A DNA stretch of 64,000 bases from Microstegium vimineum (GCA_022036555.1 CM039139.1:8630262-8694261); one strand, 5' to 3'. Positions 23,037 to 36,010 are shown, counted from the first letter of the stretch. The notes: generated by a model from the letters alone, not told the origin. Numbers and translations: made by a program.

Positions 23037-25855
23037 TCAGTGACCGACCGAGCCACCCCGCAGCGCAGGAGTGGGAAGAGTTGGCACATATAGTCTTGCC
23101 GCAGGAGGGATGTCGTCCCCAAAGGCCGCCTGGAACCTGTCGGTGATGGTCGGGTCCGGGGTGTTGGAGCCAACCAGCTCCGAGCGACCAGCCCATTTGT
23201 TAACAAGGACCCTGCGAGCCTGCCGTTCGGGGTTTGGGTCGCGGAAGGCAGACTTGGCAGCCAGGCGCGTACTTCGGCGCGAGCGCCATTCATCATGAGG
23301 TAGTCTGGAGCGCCTCGGACGAGGAGGGTCAGGCATCAGTGTCTCCTCCACAGGTAAAGTCACGCAGTTGAGATGAAGGCTGCAACTGAGGAAATGGACG
23401 GCGGCGACGCCATTCCCGTGGCAGTAGCCTCCTCTGAGGCAACCTCCAAAGCAGCGGGAGAGCCGCCAAGCAGGTGCTGGGGCGTCTTGACCACAGGGTT
23501 GGCGACGTCCGGAGCAGCGGGAGAGCCACCAAGCAGGGGCTGGGCTGCGGGGTTGGTGGGCGATGCCGACGAAACGACATCCATGCCCACAGTTACCTCA
23601 GCGGGAGAGCCACCAAGCCGAAGCTGGGACTTGTCAACCACTGGGAATGGGCGCGTAGCAAGCTCGTTGGAAACATACATTGACCACCAGTCCCGACAGT
23701 CTGGAGGTGGGGTGAAGCCCCCCCACCATGTAGGAGCAGAGGCGCAATGTTGAGGAAGCGGCCGACGAAGCCAACAGACCGGGCACCGGGGCTCCTGGAG
23801 ACGACCTGCGAAGGGGTTAGGAACAGAAGCGTCTTCCAACATGAGTGCTGGCCAAGAGTACGTCCGGGCGAGACTACGGTAGGGTACTTGATCCCCGGCA
23901 GAAACGGGGAGGGAGTAGACGGTGTAGATCGCAGCGCACGGACTCCAAAACTCCCCGCAGCGGCCACCAAGGGTAACAGAGGGTAGTGCATGGCGCCAAT
24001 CCGCACAACGTGTTCGCTACTACCCGGAGGCGAGTAGTAGGAGGTGGGGGTGGTAATTCCTGTGCTGGGGGTCCGTATTGACGGAGTCGTCATCCGAGTC
24101 ACGCCGGGGGGTGGGATAGTAGTCTTCAACGTTGTTGTCCCTAGCGTTTCCGTATCCATCCCCGCCACCGCCATCATGGCGGTCACCCGTATCATCGTCC
24201 CCACGGGAGTCCGGCGGTGGAAGCATGTCCCAATGGCCAACCAGGCGCACACGCACCAAGTACCGGAGGCCGCGACACATGTCCCATTCCATAGGGTCCT
24301 CCGTGGGTAGCGCTGGCTCAGGGATGAAGATCATCACTTCAGGCACAATGAGGGCGGGATCCCTGCACCAGGCCTGGATGAAGAATTCATGATCGTCGTC
24401 GTCCGTGCGGTCTCGCATGTCATCCAGATTCCGCGCGTGCGCCGGGATTGAGAGCGCAACGATGACCCGGAAGCCACGTTAGTGATGCGCGACCAAGGAA
24501 ACCAGCATAGAGGCAAAGACCCACTTCCAGGTTGCGAGGCAAGAACACGGTCGCAGTCGCTGCGGTGCCTGAACCACACGAAGAAGTCCTCTGGATCGTG
24601 GTGTTTGATGACGACGTCCCCTGGGTGAATTTGAAAGTGGTCGTGGAAGTGATTGCGGATCATGACAATAGGGATAAATGGCCGAGTTCCCGCAATCACC
24701 AAAACCAAGGCAGAGCACAGGGCGTCCTCCTCTGCCTGGATCTGGGCAGATCGGGGGATGACGATTAGCGGCACACCCCCACGTGGGCCGCCAGCGGAGG
24801 CACGAACCAGGGGATGAGCATCGGTGGACTCCCCCAGGCGCTCCGCATCAGTCGGACCCTGAGAATGGCCGGGCGGAGGTGGAGGGGGCGGAGGAGGAGG
24901 CGGTGGCGGCGGTGGCGGTGGTAGTGGTGGCGAGGCCCGGGGCGAAGCGGAGGCACGACACATCCGTGGTACCGAAGTGGACCATCCGGTGGAAACAAAG
25001 TTACCGGATACTGTGTCAGAGGATCCCACCCGGTGAAGGCGCTTCGAGAGCGGTCGTGGGCGGAATCGTTCCCGCTCAAGAATGCGACGGTGGAGCGTGG
25101 GCGTTTGCCGCCTGCGAGACATGCCACCGCGCCATGTTCACCAACACGGGGGCGCGCAGGGCGCGAGCGGCACTCCGACGCATGGTGCCCCTCGGCCCAA
25201 CACTTGTAGTAGCGTGCCGGGTAGAGGCATCGTGCGCGAATATGGCCGGGACGGAGGCAGCGGTACCACGCACCAGCTAGCTCCGGGGAAAGTGCGTTGT
25301 GGATCGAGGCGACGACCGTCTTGGTGGCAACCGCGACGATCGATGTGGTGAGTGTACACGGCCGCGGCGATGGCTTTCAACGTTGAAGAAGCCCTCGGAG
25401 TCTTGAGGCCTGCGCGCCCGGGCCGGGTGACACACGGGCGAGAGGCGACGCCGAGGCCGGACCTCCGGCACCCGAGGCACCGCAGCAGACGACACGCCAT
25501 GGGGATGGCCAGTCGCGGCTGCTTGCGGCGAGGCTCCAAACCCAAACCATCCGAGGGCACGGCGGGGGCGTCTTCCAGATCCGAATCGGACTCCGAGTAG
25601 GCCTCCGAGTCACTGAAGGTCACACGACCCTCAGGACCACGGTCGAGGAACCCAAGGAGTGCATGCGAGCCGGCAAAGAAGTCCCCAGGCGGCGGGAGAA
25701 CCTCATCACCCAGATCTGCCCAAGCGCGACGGGCGGAGGAGTCCGCGACAGGCGACCGGGCGCCCTAGCGCCTCAAGAAGCTGGCCAGGGGAGCCAGCCT
25801 CGATGGCGGCCTCAACTCCCGGCGCAAGGATGCGTGGGGAGGCAGGATCCACCAT
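23037..25855 (-). pseudogene. LINE ORF1: nucleic-acid-binding gag-like protein, broken
   Basis: Starts MVDPASPRILAPGVEAAIEA at 25855 and soon shifts frame. The fragments in order are an acidic Ser-rich stretch (FSDSEAYSESDSDLEDAP), zinc-knuckle-like CLRPGHIRARC and CWAEGHHASEC, a poly-proline tract (24.87-24.94 kb), a DUF4283-like RNA-binding core (DFFVWFRHRSDCDRVLA, GLRYLVRVRLVGHWD), three copies of an LGGSPA motif (about 23.44-23.62 kb) and a basic tail (RRSTRLAAKSAFRDP). At least four frameshifts or stops separate them. ORF1 proteins coat the LINE RNA; this one cannot be made whole. Confidence 0.75.
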
Positions 25856-26956
25856 GATCCGGAGCTGGATCTGGATCTGGCGCGCCAACGCAGGGCAAGG
25901 AAGGAGAGTGGGGGACCGTGGGGGGGGAGGGGGAGGGAGGAGGGGGTGGAGGAGGAGCTTGGGGACAGACTTAGAGGCCGGCCAGCCGGCGGGGGGCCGC
26001 GCGCGGCGACGGGGATGGGGGCGCCACCCGAGTCGCCACCCGAGTCGCCATTCTTTGCCTGGTGAATTTGGATTTACATGTAAAAGAGGTGAAGGGACAG
26101 AAGGAGAGAGAGAAAAAGAATACAAGGAAAGGATGTTTTGGTCTTTGTATAAAGCTTGGATGGTCATTTAGTCCCTAGATCCAAACATGGTAGGGTGCTC
26201 TAGGAATTAAAGAAACCAATCAGACCCAAATTAGAATGGATATATAGTGAGAAGAGAAAAAAGACATCGTGTATACAATGCATGATACCTAAACATGCAC
26301 GCAGGGACGAGGGATCCACGTACATATATATCTTAGCTAAACAGCTCGGGATCCTAAAGATGAATTAAAATATCATCTCTTTTACTCCCTTTTATCCTAA
26401 ATTCCAGAAGAAGAAAATGATTAAAAAAAGACATTCTCCAATATGACAATTTTGTAATCTCACTGCAAGTCGAACCGCGTGCAGTTGTGCACTCATGCAT
26501 GTATATTGTCACACTGTCTGAAATCTGAACTAGAATGGAACTTGGAAGGCCCGATCTCTTATCGTTCAAACACATGTCGCGATGATGAACTCGCCTCACG
26601 CACACGACTAGATATATACGCCAGAGCATATACTATTTTTACTTGTGATTTATTCCGAGTTATTAGTACTGTTAGCATGCAACAACGATGAGTTTGTGAC
26701 TCATATACTATTTTATATGTTTTCTGAATACTGATCATAATCAAACTAAAAATTCAGACTAACAACAATTTTAAGCAGCTTTATTGAAGTATATATCAAA
26801 CTAACAACAATTCATGACGTTAGACATAGTAGGTGGTAATAAGTTGGGATATACAGTGCTATATATATTTTTCTACTTTACGCCTTCTTTGTTGCAGAAA
26901 CAATATAATTTTTGTTTTTAAAATTTGACACACATATATATAGGTACGTTGTACAC

Positions 26957-27026
26957 GGAGATCGATCGCATTTGCTTGCATGCATGACGGAGGAGATCGA
27001 TCGCATTTGCTTGCATGCATGGTCCA
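26957..27026 (+). repeat. 35-bp tandem repeat with RY motifs
   Basis: ggagatcgatcgcatttgct followed by tgcatgcatg occurs at 26957 and again at 26992, offset 35 bp. Each copy carries CATGCATG, the RY-type palindrome; further CATGCATG and TCCATGCATGG follow. No gene start is close enough to assign a regulatory role. Confidence 0.8.
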
Positions 27027-27329
27027 TGCATGGCTTGTTGCGTGACCAGCTATTTGTGCATGCATGGCGCGCGCGCGTGCAAACTTTTTTTTTTCTTTCT
27101 CGTCCAAGCTGTGAAAGCGAAATATCTTCACCGTTTGCCGCACGCGTGTCCCCCTTTGTGAGAGCATCAGACGATAGTGCAGTCAGGCCATACATGGATT
27201 TCTTGCTGTACCATATATATATACCTTACACGCGCCATGCACAAAAGCGAGCACGCATGAAGAACAAGCGATAATAAATTATTAATCGAACGTTAATTGG
27301 GTAGTAGGAAGTATGTAACATACATATGT

Positions 27330-27590
27330 ACTCCTCCATTCCAAACTATAACATATTCTAAAAATCTTGGAGAGTCAAAACATCTTAAGTAGATCAAAAT
27401 TATATAGAGAATTATAAAAAAAATTAACATCAAATAAGTATATTATGAAAATATAATTAATGAAGAATCTAATGATACTTATTGACATCGTAAATATAGT
27501 AATTATCTTATCATACAAATTTGATCAAATTTAAGATTCTTTGACTTTCCAAAATTTTTAAAATATCTATAATTTCGGACGGGAGAGGAC
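27330..27590. mobile_element. Stowaway-type MITE
   Basis: Left end actcctccattccaaactataac, right end ataatttcggacgggag, with a long AT-rich interior showing imperfect inverted symmetry. Typical of grass mariner MITEs; one end is degenerate. Confidence 0.7.
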
Positions 27591-29574
27591 CACCAAAGAA
27601 ACCCATTGCACTATTCTTGGATCTACAAAGTTGTACATTTTTTTCTGAAAATATGCATTATGTTTTCGAGGGTCCAAACCTATAGAAACCCCTTGAGTGA
27701 GCTTTTTTTTACCATCCCACAACACAACTATTGTTAATAACATGAGAATTATTCTCTTTAAATCATTGGCGCACACTATTTTCAACAGTGGTTTTTTGAG
27801 CAACTGCCTACATTTCACTGGTGGTTGACTTAAGCACCCGTCTCTAAAAAATATTCATGAATATTATATTTTTAAATAAATTGGAGAGTTCTAATGAATA
27901 TTTTGAGCCACTAAAGTCCTCAGCTAAAGAGTTACAGATCCTTGTTGAGTTATATTATATAAAATTAGTCTTTATTGGACTTCATATGAAAAAAATTATT
28001 TTATATGTACGCCATTTTAAATCTGATTTTTAGTGCCAGCCGTCTTAAGACAACCATCTTTAGAAATAGGGTTATTTGTACTAGCGGTTAACGTAACCTA
28101 TTCCCAATGAAAATATCTATTTTTCAGTAAAAATAGAAGGATTTCTACTGGCAGTATTGTTACATAGACCTTTGCTAGAAATGATTTTACACTAATATTT
28201 CTTAGGTATGAGGCCCCAAATGGCACTACACTAGTTTCTACTTTTGTGTACCACTGGTAAAAAATAATTGGTAGCACTAGTGAAAGCCATTTTTATTTTA
28301 GCGATTTAAAACCCTAAATAATAGACATGTTCGCTTGCTTGTTCAGACATCCATGTAGCTACAGATTTCCACCAGTGCTATGGTGTTTTGTGACATGCAC
28401 CACCAACTATTGTTTATGTTAAAACTAGCAGCCGGACATGCCCAATTTTTTTCATGAAGGCATTAAACTATTGTTCTGAATTTTAGAGCATAACAAGTTA
28501 ACCCTAACTTCGATTTAGTTCCCACAAATTCTATGCGAAAGGTACTCTGCATAAGTCTTTACAGAGTGAGAGCGCTTGTGCCAAAGCCAGCACTTGTAGG
28601 GAAGGCCAAGCGAAGGTGTACAAAGCTGACCCATGTCCTCGATTGATCTAAATACCTTTGCTAGGAGACCTATTGACTAGTCGTTGCTGCGGTCGAGTCT
28701 GACGTGGTAGGGAATGGTGTTGACTTCAGAGATGCCAAGGACTAGAATGCCCCCGAATCTGCTTGAAATATGTCTTCCTATGATATTATGTGATCTACAA
28801 AGTGGCATCTATATCCCATAGAAATATGGCGTCCTATAATATTAGGAACACTAATTGTTTCCTTGACATTTACATTCCATTCATATGGATCATTGCCAAA
28901 GACCTTTGATCCTCTAGCGAAGGTTTCGAGCGCATTTATTATCCCTGACAGACTGTATGGCAAGCCCTAATAGAAAGGGATCGAATCAAATACATTGGTG
29001 CCCTCTCATCTTGAGGTTGAGTACGTTGGTTCCATCTCGTATTTATCCATCTGGCTCTTTAAGGTCGCCCTTAGACGATGAACAAGTTATAGTGACATGG
29101 CCTGCGATATGATAAAATGTGCACCCTTTTCGTACAAGAGTTTGAAACTATATATCAACCACCTACGTGGAGGTTGTGTTTACAATTGGTGACCTAGTTT
29201 CACTCCCTAGTTGCTTTGGTATACAAGCTTTAGCACAATGACCATGGATGGTGCTTTCAATGTTTACCAGATTGATAGTCGCAAGTTCGTAATCAAATCT
29301 CTTAGGAAGGAGGACGGTGCGACCACTGGTTGGTCGTCCTAGGACAAGCCAAGCAAAGAGGGGACACCGTTTATAGCCTCAAAGGATGAAGTAGTGGTGA
29401 CCATCTATCCTTCGCCTCGTCGCCTCATCGTAGTGCTATTGGCCCACTATCGCTTTCTTGGACCTAGAGTTAGGATTTTGGAACATTTTTTTTTTGGAAG
29501 AGAGAAGAGGTGAGGAAACACTGAGTGGACGGGAGTCATGCACCGAACATACCAGAGTCACACGCCGAGCAACG

Positions 29575-29692
29575 GGGAGTTGGAGAAAATTGGGTCATTG
29601 TGCCTTGTTTGGCCGATGGGAATGGAAGGGAATGGGAGTTGGTGAAAATTGGGTCATTGTGCCTTGTTTGGCCGATGGGAATGAAAAAAGGG
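29575..29692 (+). repeat. 59-bp direct tandem repeat
   Basis: The unit gggagttggagaaaattggg, continuing tcattgtgccttgtttggcc and gatgggaatg, starts at 29575 and repeats at 29634 with one change (gttggaga to gttggtga). Almost identical copies suggest a recent duplication. Confidence 0.9.
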
Positions 29693-29869
29693 AGAGTAAT
29701 GTTTTTTTTTTCTTAATTCATGAATACCTTGTTATTTTAACTCTATTCTTGTTTCTTCTAATATGCATTCATATATGCACCGTATGTATATCTTTTTTTA
29801 ACAAAAACAATGTTTTTTCGTTGAATACCCTTGAATGAAGATAAGCCCGCCCATGATTATAGTCACTTT

Positions 29870-30095
29870 AAATTTGCTTTAACTTGAATTTATCTAAATT
29901 TACTCATGTTTATGTATAGAAAATACACTAGCATTTATAACATCAAATTAAATTCATCATGAAATATGTCTTAGTATGTATTTATTTGATATTCTAGATG
30001 CTCATATATTTATTTAGAAACTTGTTGGTAAAAATTAAATAACTTTTATTTATGATGAGACTAGAGAAACTATAATTTAGAACGAATGGAGCACT
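29870..30095. repeat. Stowaway-like fragment
   Basis: AT-rich stretch ending in ctataatttagaacgaatggagc, the usual right terminus of Stowaway elements. The left terminus is lost. Confidence 0.45.
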
Positions 30096-33000
30096 CCACC
30101 ACTGCACCAGAGATCGGACTCATGCATACTCCTACACCAGAAGTGAAGCACAAGCAAGTCCTAGCAGCTTAGCCAGCTAGACATATAGCACAACATGTGG
30201 GTAGCGAAAGCTCGACGGAAATATGTGCAGTGAAGGCGATGAAAGGAGACAAGGACACATGCACCGGAGGTATTATAGTTGTTTGCACAGGCCGATTGAT
30301 CGATCTGCTCACAGACATGAATGCATGAGATCGACGAAACATGGTGTGCAGGTTGGTCAAAAGGCGCCTGTTCTTCTTTCTCAAAGCTACCCAGAGCTGC
30401 TGGCCTAGCTAGCTATGCTAGTCTACTGAACGATTCGGAGACGAGCCATATCACTTGCTACTCTGCTGCTAGGATGTAGGGGCAAAATAATCTAGCCAAA
30501 CATGTACTCCGGGTGAAAGCTCAGTGCTGTGTGTTTATTTGTCGTTTTTTTTATGTATTCAGACCCTATCTCGGAACAGGCCTTCCACCCTCAGTATAAA
30601 AGCACATTTTTGTCTTTTTTTTCTTTTTTCTTTTTCTTTTTGTCCTAATCTCATCCAAACCCTAGATGTTCTTCTTTCTCTGTCTCTGACATTTGAAGAT
30701 GCCTTGTCTGGCGACACGTACTACGGTAACTCTAAGTATATCAGTCCCAACAGTTTCCTTCCGGGACCGGTACGGTATTCAAAGATCTTTCGGGGAAATC
30801 AAAGCACTGGACGGTCTGGTTGCAACGACCAGACGATCCCGACGATCCGTTTGGCTTATCAGCCACAAAACAGTGTTTTTGTCTCAAAAAAAACAACCAA
30901 AACAACATTAACCATGACTTATCATCAAAAAACGGCCAAACAAACAGGTTGTGCGCAAATCTACGCATGTTCTAACAGCGTGTGGTAGAATGATGTCCGG
31001 GGTCTGTGTTTTCGCCAACACCAGATTATTTAGTGTATGTATTGTCGCTGAGCGGCTGAGGGCTTGCCGATCGGCGATCCGCACGTTCTAGCGCTGTGGT
31101 GGTGGCTGCCTGTTGCGCTAACAGGAGGCAATAATTTGCTCGTGTTCCTCCTGAAGTTGATATACCGGATTCTTAAGATAAAGCAACATTTTTTGTGTAT
31201 TTGGGTGAACTATGTGCATGCGACAAATGATGGATTAACCCCAAAACTTTGCCATTTTGATTGCTTGGAAACTTGCACAGACTGAAGAAAGTAAGCAGTA
31301 AGCACACATCATGTAGTAGAGAACACTTACAGCGCACTTAATTGGTTTGCTTAAGTATGCAATTTTCACATAGTTTCAATAAGGAAAACGAATCATTCCC
31401 AATCATAACGCAATCATGCTACGGCGCTAGATAGTGACCGCCTGACCGGACCAGGCCAGGGGCGTTAGTACATCATGTTGTACACTGACAATTAATACTA
31501 CTGCGGAACCTGATAAAAAGCTTGCATGCACACATGCGCACAAGGGAACACATGCACCGGCTTTACGTACATGTTTCAGTGAACTGATTTGATAGCGGAA
31601 TATCTGTAAAATACTACAGGTTAGATTTGGCTGCTAGCTCCCTGTGTCGTCAAGATTAGTATACTATGCTTACTCGTATTCTGTTTTTTTCTTTGCGCAG
31701 CCAGTGTGATGAGATCATGAGACTGAGAGTCTAGCTAGAAAGACGACATTACATTCTCTCTCTCTCTCTCTCTCTCTCGCTCTCTCCACCCCCCAAAAAA
31801 AGAGAGACAACATTCTTTTCACATTAAGCAAGAGGCTGAAGTAGACTTACCATGTTTGGATGAGCTGGTGATCTCTCTAGGAAATTTTAGGTTTTACTAA
31901 ATTCCAGGAGTTGATAAAAATAACAATATGAAAACGGTTTTTCTCCTATTTATGGAAAGCTATTGTTCTTTTTTAATATATGTCAACAGTAGGGAGCAAC
32001 CCGTCTTATTTTATTGAAATATGAAAACACCAGTAATTTGAATGGTTGATTAGTCTACCTGTGTTTCCCCTCAAATACAATTTAGACACGCATAAAGCAT
32101 ATAAAGGGTACGAAGAGATGGCGTGTTTAGAAAATTCTGGAGACCAAATCCAAAGTGAATGGTCAAAAGGATTCCAAAAAAAAAAAATCCCAGACAAGAG
32201 TTCTTTCTAGAAAAAAGGTTCTTTAATATTTTTCCTCGTATATTTTCCACATCCTCCAGTGGGAAAAAAGTCTGAAAATTTTGGTTCTCTAAAGTCAATT
32301 CGATGGCACATTTTACGGTCAAGGTCGAGGTCAATTTCTGTGTATCTAATCTATTAAAAAAGTTTCCTAAAAAATCTATTAAAATGTTTAATTGTGAAAG
32401 ATTTGTTTGCGGCATGCTGTTTGCTTAGTTGTGTCGTTTTAATTTCATATATATATATCAAAACTACATACATATCTTTCAAATCAGCTTTCATTAGAAT
32501 ATAATACGGTCTAGGGGTCCATGATATTGCAGGGTGGCACCATTGTTTTTCTTTTACTAGAGGAATTGAAGTACTTATGTGCAGGTGACTGGTGAGGAGA
32601 GCGTTCTTTGAGCAAAAAAATATATCGCCTTTGCACCAATGATTCAGTGATCTAGTGTTATAGCACCCTAATTAATTACCTAGATCATATATACTAGCAT
32701 TTGTGCTTTCAAAAAGCGTCAGCTAGCTGGCATAGAAATTATACTGTTAAAGTGTTTTATTACCCACATGACATGTTTTCACTCATATTGGGAATAATAT
32801 ATATCTAGTAATTAATTAAAATACCATGTACAACATTATTATATACTCCAAACACTCTTTTTTATTGGGTTAAAGTTTAGCTTAAGACTATATATGTAGT
32901 TGTGGTGTTATCACTGTTTGACCAAAAAAAATCACAAAACTAATATTTTTATGAATATCACAACTCACAACTTGAAATCTAGTACGCGTGCCATGTAAAT

Positions 33001-33738
33001 GCCGTAATGACTTGTAATATATGATGAATATAGGCCTTTAAATACTCCCATTGCACGCACATATGCATGAGATTTCGTCATATGAAATAGTCTTATTAGA
33101 GTATTCTAAGACTAGGAAAATTTATTGACGAAGTATTGTAGTTCCTCAGTTCTAAGTTGCAAGTCATTTTAGATTTCTAGATACACATATGTATCTAGAT
33201 ATAATGTACTAATTAATAACAAGTGCATGTGATCAAGATCTTGCAGCTCCTATATTTCATACGTACGTGCTTGCACTTTAATTGTACGTTTTCTTTTATC
33301 AACCTCCTTGAATATAGGATAGAATATATAGAAGCAAAGACATATACATGGTAGTTTAAAAAACATATATATGGAAGAGTAACTTGGCAACATACCATAC
33401 ATACATTAATTTCATGCAAACCTCACACAAGTAGGAGTAGTGATATGAAACAAACAATCAGTCTCCATGTCAAATATACCTTATGAGAGATAGTAGTATA
33501 TACCCCGTGCACCAATTTTGATTAATTAATCCCTGTGAACAATAGTGTGAAAAGTAGAAAAGTGGCGCTATGGACACAATGCATGCAGGACGAACACCTT
33601 TAAGTTCAAAACTAAATGGCAGAAAAAGGGTTAACCAAAGAGCAACTTTACTTTAAACTCCTACCTGTGACCATCATGAGCTAGCAGTGCTTCTACAGTT
33701 GCTGATGAAGGATAGCAGTCGATGAACGGACTGGCGGA
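30096..33738. other. Intergenic, no gene recognised
   Basis: Contains a pyrimidine-rich tract (30.60-30.65 kb), a diverged MITE fragment (30.77-30.93 kb), a (TC)n microsatellite at about 31755-31783 and a Stowaway-like relic at about 33.14-33.20 kb. Short frames show no domains. The right part is the 3' flank of the Dof gene. Confidence 0.4.
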
Positions 33739-33861
33739 TTGACCATCTCCTGTTCCTCCATAGTCCTAGCTATAGCTCGCATTTGCTCAAATTCAACCTT
33801 GCATCTCGAAAATATCTTCTTGATAGGACATTATTGGCCCTGCTGGAGTATTTTACCAAGT

Positions 33862-35306
33862 CTACAACGAGCCACCGCCATTGCCACCACGACTGGTGGA
33901 CGAAGTGTGGAATCCAGGAATAATGTTCATCGACCAACTTGAACCGCCACTGCCAGTGCCAGTGCCAGCACCGTCGCTGCCACTGCCACCAGCATTCCCA
34001 TCCCAGACGACACCGAGTGATCCTGATCCTTGGCGTAGAGCCGCCATGTACTGCCTCTGTAAGCTCGTGTCTTGTCCTTTACTGTCCTCCATCTTCTTTG
34101 ACGACGACCCATCCTGCCTTGCCGTGGTAGCACTGGTCGTCGTGGGCTGCCCTAAAGTGAACGCCGCCGCAGATGAGCCGCCGCTGCCTCCTCGGTTAGC
34201 TTCCAAACCCAGTTGGTACGTCGGCGGCGGTTGTGGAAGGTCCAGTATTCCCCCAGTCATGAACGGGAACTGCCGCTGCTGCTGCTGCTGCTGCACTCTC
34301 CACTGCTCCAGAGATGCACCGATGGTGGTGCCGCCGCCGCTTGCCACCGGAAACTGATCCACCGTGTCCAGGTGCTGCATGCCGAGCAGCGGCAGTCCGG
34401 CGGAGAAGCCTAGCCCTAGGTTTGGCCCCGGCGGGTGCATCGAGCCCAAGAACGGCAAGTGGTGAGAGAAAGAGGTGAGACCCGGAGTGATGATCGCACC
34501 GGGAGCACCCGGGGTGGTGGACGGCGTAGCTGATGGACCACCGAGCAGTCTGCCCGAGGAGGACGGCTTCGAGGACGAGGAGGACCCGGCGGAGGACTTG
34601 GACGAACGCTTGTTGCGGCGGCAGCCTCCGCCGACGGGGACGTTGCGGAGGGATCCGCCGCGCGTCCAGTAGCGGCGGCACGTCTTGCAGAAGTGGCGGG
34701 GCTGGGAGAGGGAGTAGTTGTTGTAGTAGCAGAACTTGGTGTTGGTGGAGTCGCAGCGCGGGCACTTGAGCGCCGGCTCCGGCTGCGGCATCCGCGCCAG
34801 CCGCGCGCGCTCCGCCATCGAGTTGGGCCTCGCGTGCACAGCCACGGCGGCACTGGCCGCCGATGAGCTTCTCGGCAAGCCAGTGGGCTCCGGAGCCGCG
34901 GCTGTGGCAGCCGCCGGACCGCCCACGGGCAGCAGCGGTGCATCGGCTCCCCCGTTTGCCCTCGGCTGCTGACCTTGCTGCTGCTACACATATATGCACA
35001 CAAGCATGTTAGATGTTAGTAGTACATACCAAAACTCAAAAGAGAAGGAAAAAGGAAGCCAGAATTGCCAATGAATAATTGAGTATTCATTGAGATCTAT
35101 GAGAATATCTTTGTTCCAAAGTCCTTTAATTTGCCATGAAGAAGAACAACAAAAGTGTATGGACGGACCAAAAGATTCAAGGCTAGGTAGATGACCTTAT
35201 TAAACATAGTAGGAGATGAAGAGAGAAGCTCATGCAGTACCTGGTTATTCCAATTAGGTGGATGTGGATCTAGGTAGACCGGCACTGAAGGTGAAGGGAA
35301 CACCAT
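33862..35306 (-). CDS. Dof-domain transcription factor
   Basis: Two exons, 35306-35241 and 34983-33862, give a 395-residue protein. Exon 1 encodes the short MVFPSPSVPVYLDPHPPNWN leader seen in the Dof3.6/Dof5.1 (OBP3-like) subgroup. Exon 2 carries MAERARLARMPQPEPALKC, then the single Dof zinc finger (about residues 94-148): CPRC ... CKTC spacing C-x2-C-x21-C-x2-C, with YYNNYSLSQPRHFC, RRYWTRGGSLRNVPVGGG and a basic CRRNKRS. Dof factors bind AAAG cores in plant promoters and act in the nucleus. The C-terminal half is low-complexity, Ser-, Gly- and Gln-rich (VQQQQQQRQ), consistent with activation or interaction regions, and ends with SWSMNIIPGFHTS. Reading frame, intron and subgroup leader are intact, so it should be functional. 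The exact orthologue cannot be fixed from sequence alone. Confidence 0.95.
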
Positions 35307-35680
35307 GGAGGCGCTGCTCAGATATACTTCTTTCTCTCTCTCTCTCTCTCTTTTCACTCTTCTAGCTAGTCAGCTTTCCGGCCGGCTGCTTTGAATTCTG
35401 ATCTTTTCTTTACAATTTGCACTTTCTTTGCTGCAGATTTGTGTTTGGAAAGAAAAGGAAGCATGCGAGGAAGAAAGAGGTGGAGAGTCCTCTGGCAAGC
35501 TTGGAGATGGTGGAGAATCACATCCCACCAAGTCGAAGGAGAGTAGACAGCAATGAGAGAGGGAGAGGGGATGAAGGAGGACTGGAGGAGAGAGAAAGGA
35601 GAAAGCTGGGAAAGAGAAAGGAAGGGCAAAAGCATGAATTTATCTGCTCCTTTTATGAGTATATGTTGTCTTTTATATTT
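35241..35680 (-). promoter_or_regulatory. Dof gene leader and candidate TATA box
   Basis: Upstream of the ATG (35306) a (GA)n run on the gene strand (about 35329-35350) and a long purine/pyrimidine-skewed leader extend to about 35640. On the minus strand a TATAAAA-like box lies at 35671-35678, which would place transcription start near 35640 and give a leader of about 330 bases. GA-rich leaders are common in plant regulatory genes. Inference only. Confidence 0.45.
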
Positions 35681-35799
35681 CTACTAGTATTTACTTTATT
35701 TCTTGTGTGGGGTCCACATCGGAATGAGGAGAGAGAGAGATGTGGGGGGAGAGAACTTAAAAGTTTCTTAATAACTAAGCAGGCTGACTTGATTTAGCA

Positions 35800-36010
35800 G
35801 GATGCTAAAGGCACCCACAATGACTCATAAGCTAGTTCTATAATATTTTTTATATTTTAATAGATAAAAGAGAAAAACTAGTTCTTGATCAAGAGTTAGG
35901 CTAATACATACAGTCCAAAAACATATAAGGTCATTATACGAGAATATCAATGTTATGAGCTATATGCTAAAAGTTAGCATTATTGAAGAAGTTAGCTTAG
36001 AGCTAGTAAC
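35800..36010. repeat. MITE-like relic upstream of the Dof gene
   Basis: AT-rich stretch starting near aaggcacccacaatgactc, with several internal short repeats (ctagttct, gttagcat). It resembles grass MITEs of the 'agagcatctccaatg' style but termini are eroded. Confidence 0.3.

Larger units (their letters stand above)
19239..26054 (-). mobile_element. Full-length L1-type LINE, ~6.8 kb, decayed
   Basis: The insertion is bounded by a perfect 15-bp target duplication TTGCCTGGTGAATTT (19224-19238 and 26055-26069). The 3' end (left on the plus strand) ends in a short poly(T), i.e. poly(A) on the element strand; the 5' end at 26054 is GC-rich and starts with a repeated gactcgggtggc motif. It carries both LINE reading frames, each broken several times. 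The full length and clean duplication indicate an intact insertion by target-primed reverse transcription. Confidence 0.9.
26070..29460. other. Intergenic with decayed repeats, no gene recognised
   Basis: Holds a 35-bp tandem repeat and a Stowaway-type MITE (listed separately) and, at 28.02-28.33 kb, a stretch similar in style to the CACTA-like block at 0.7 kb (gccgtcttaagacaac, ctagcggttaacgtaac). Between 28.56 and 29.46 kb there are short frames on both strands (for example LSGIINALETFARGSKVFG on minus at about 28.92 kb) that look like relics of a coding transposon. I could not place them. Confidence 0.4.

Noticed and set aside
31740..31800. CRISPR-like or structured repeat
   Set aside because: It is a plain (TC)n microsatellite followed by an A-run; no spacer-repeat pattern exists in the window.
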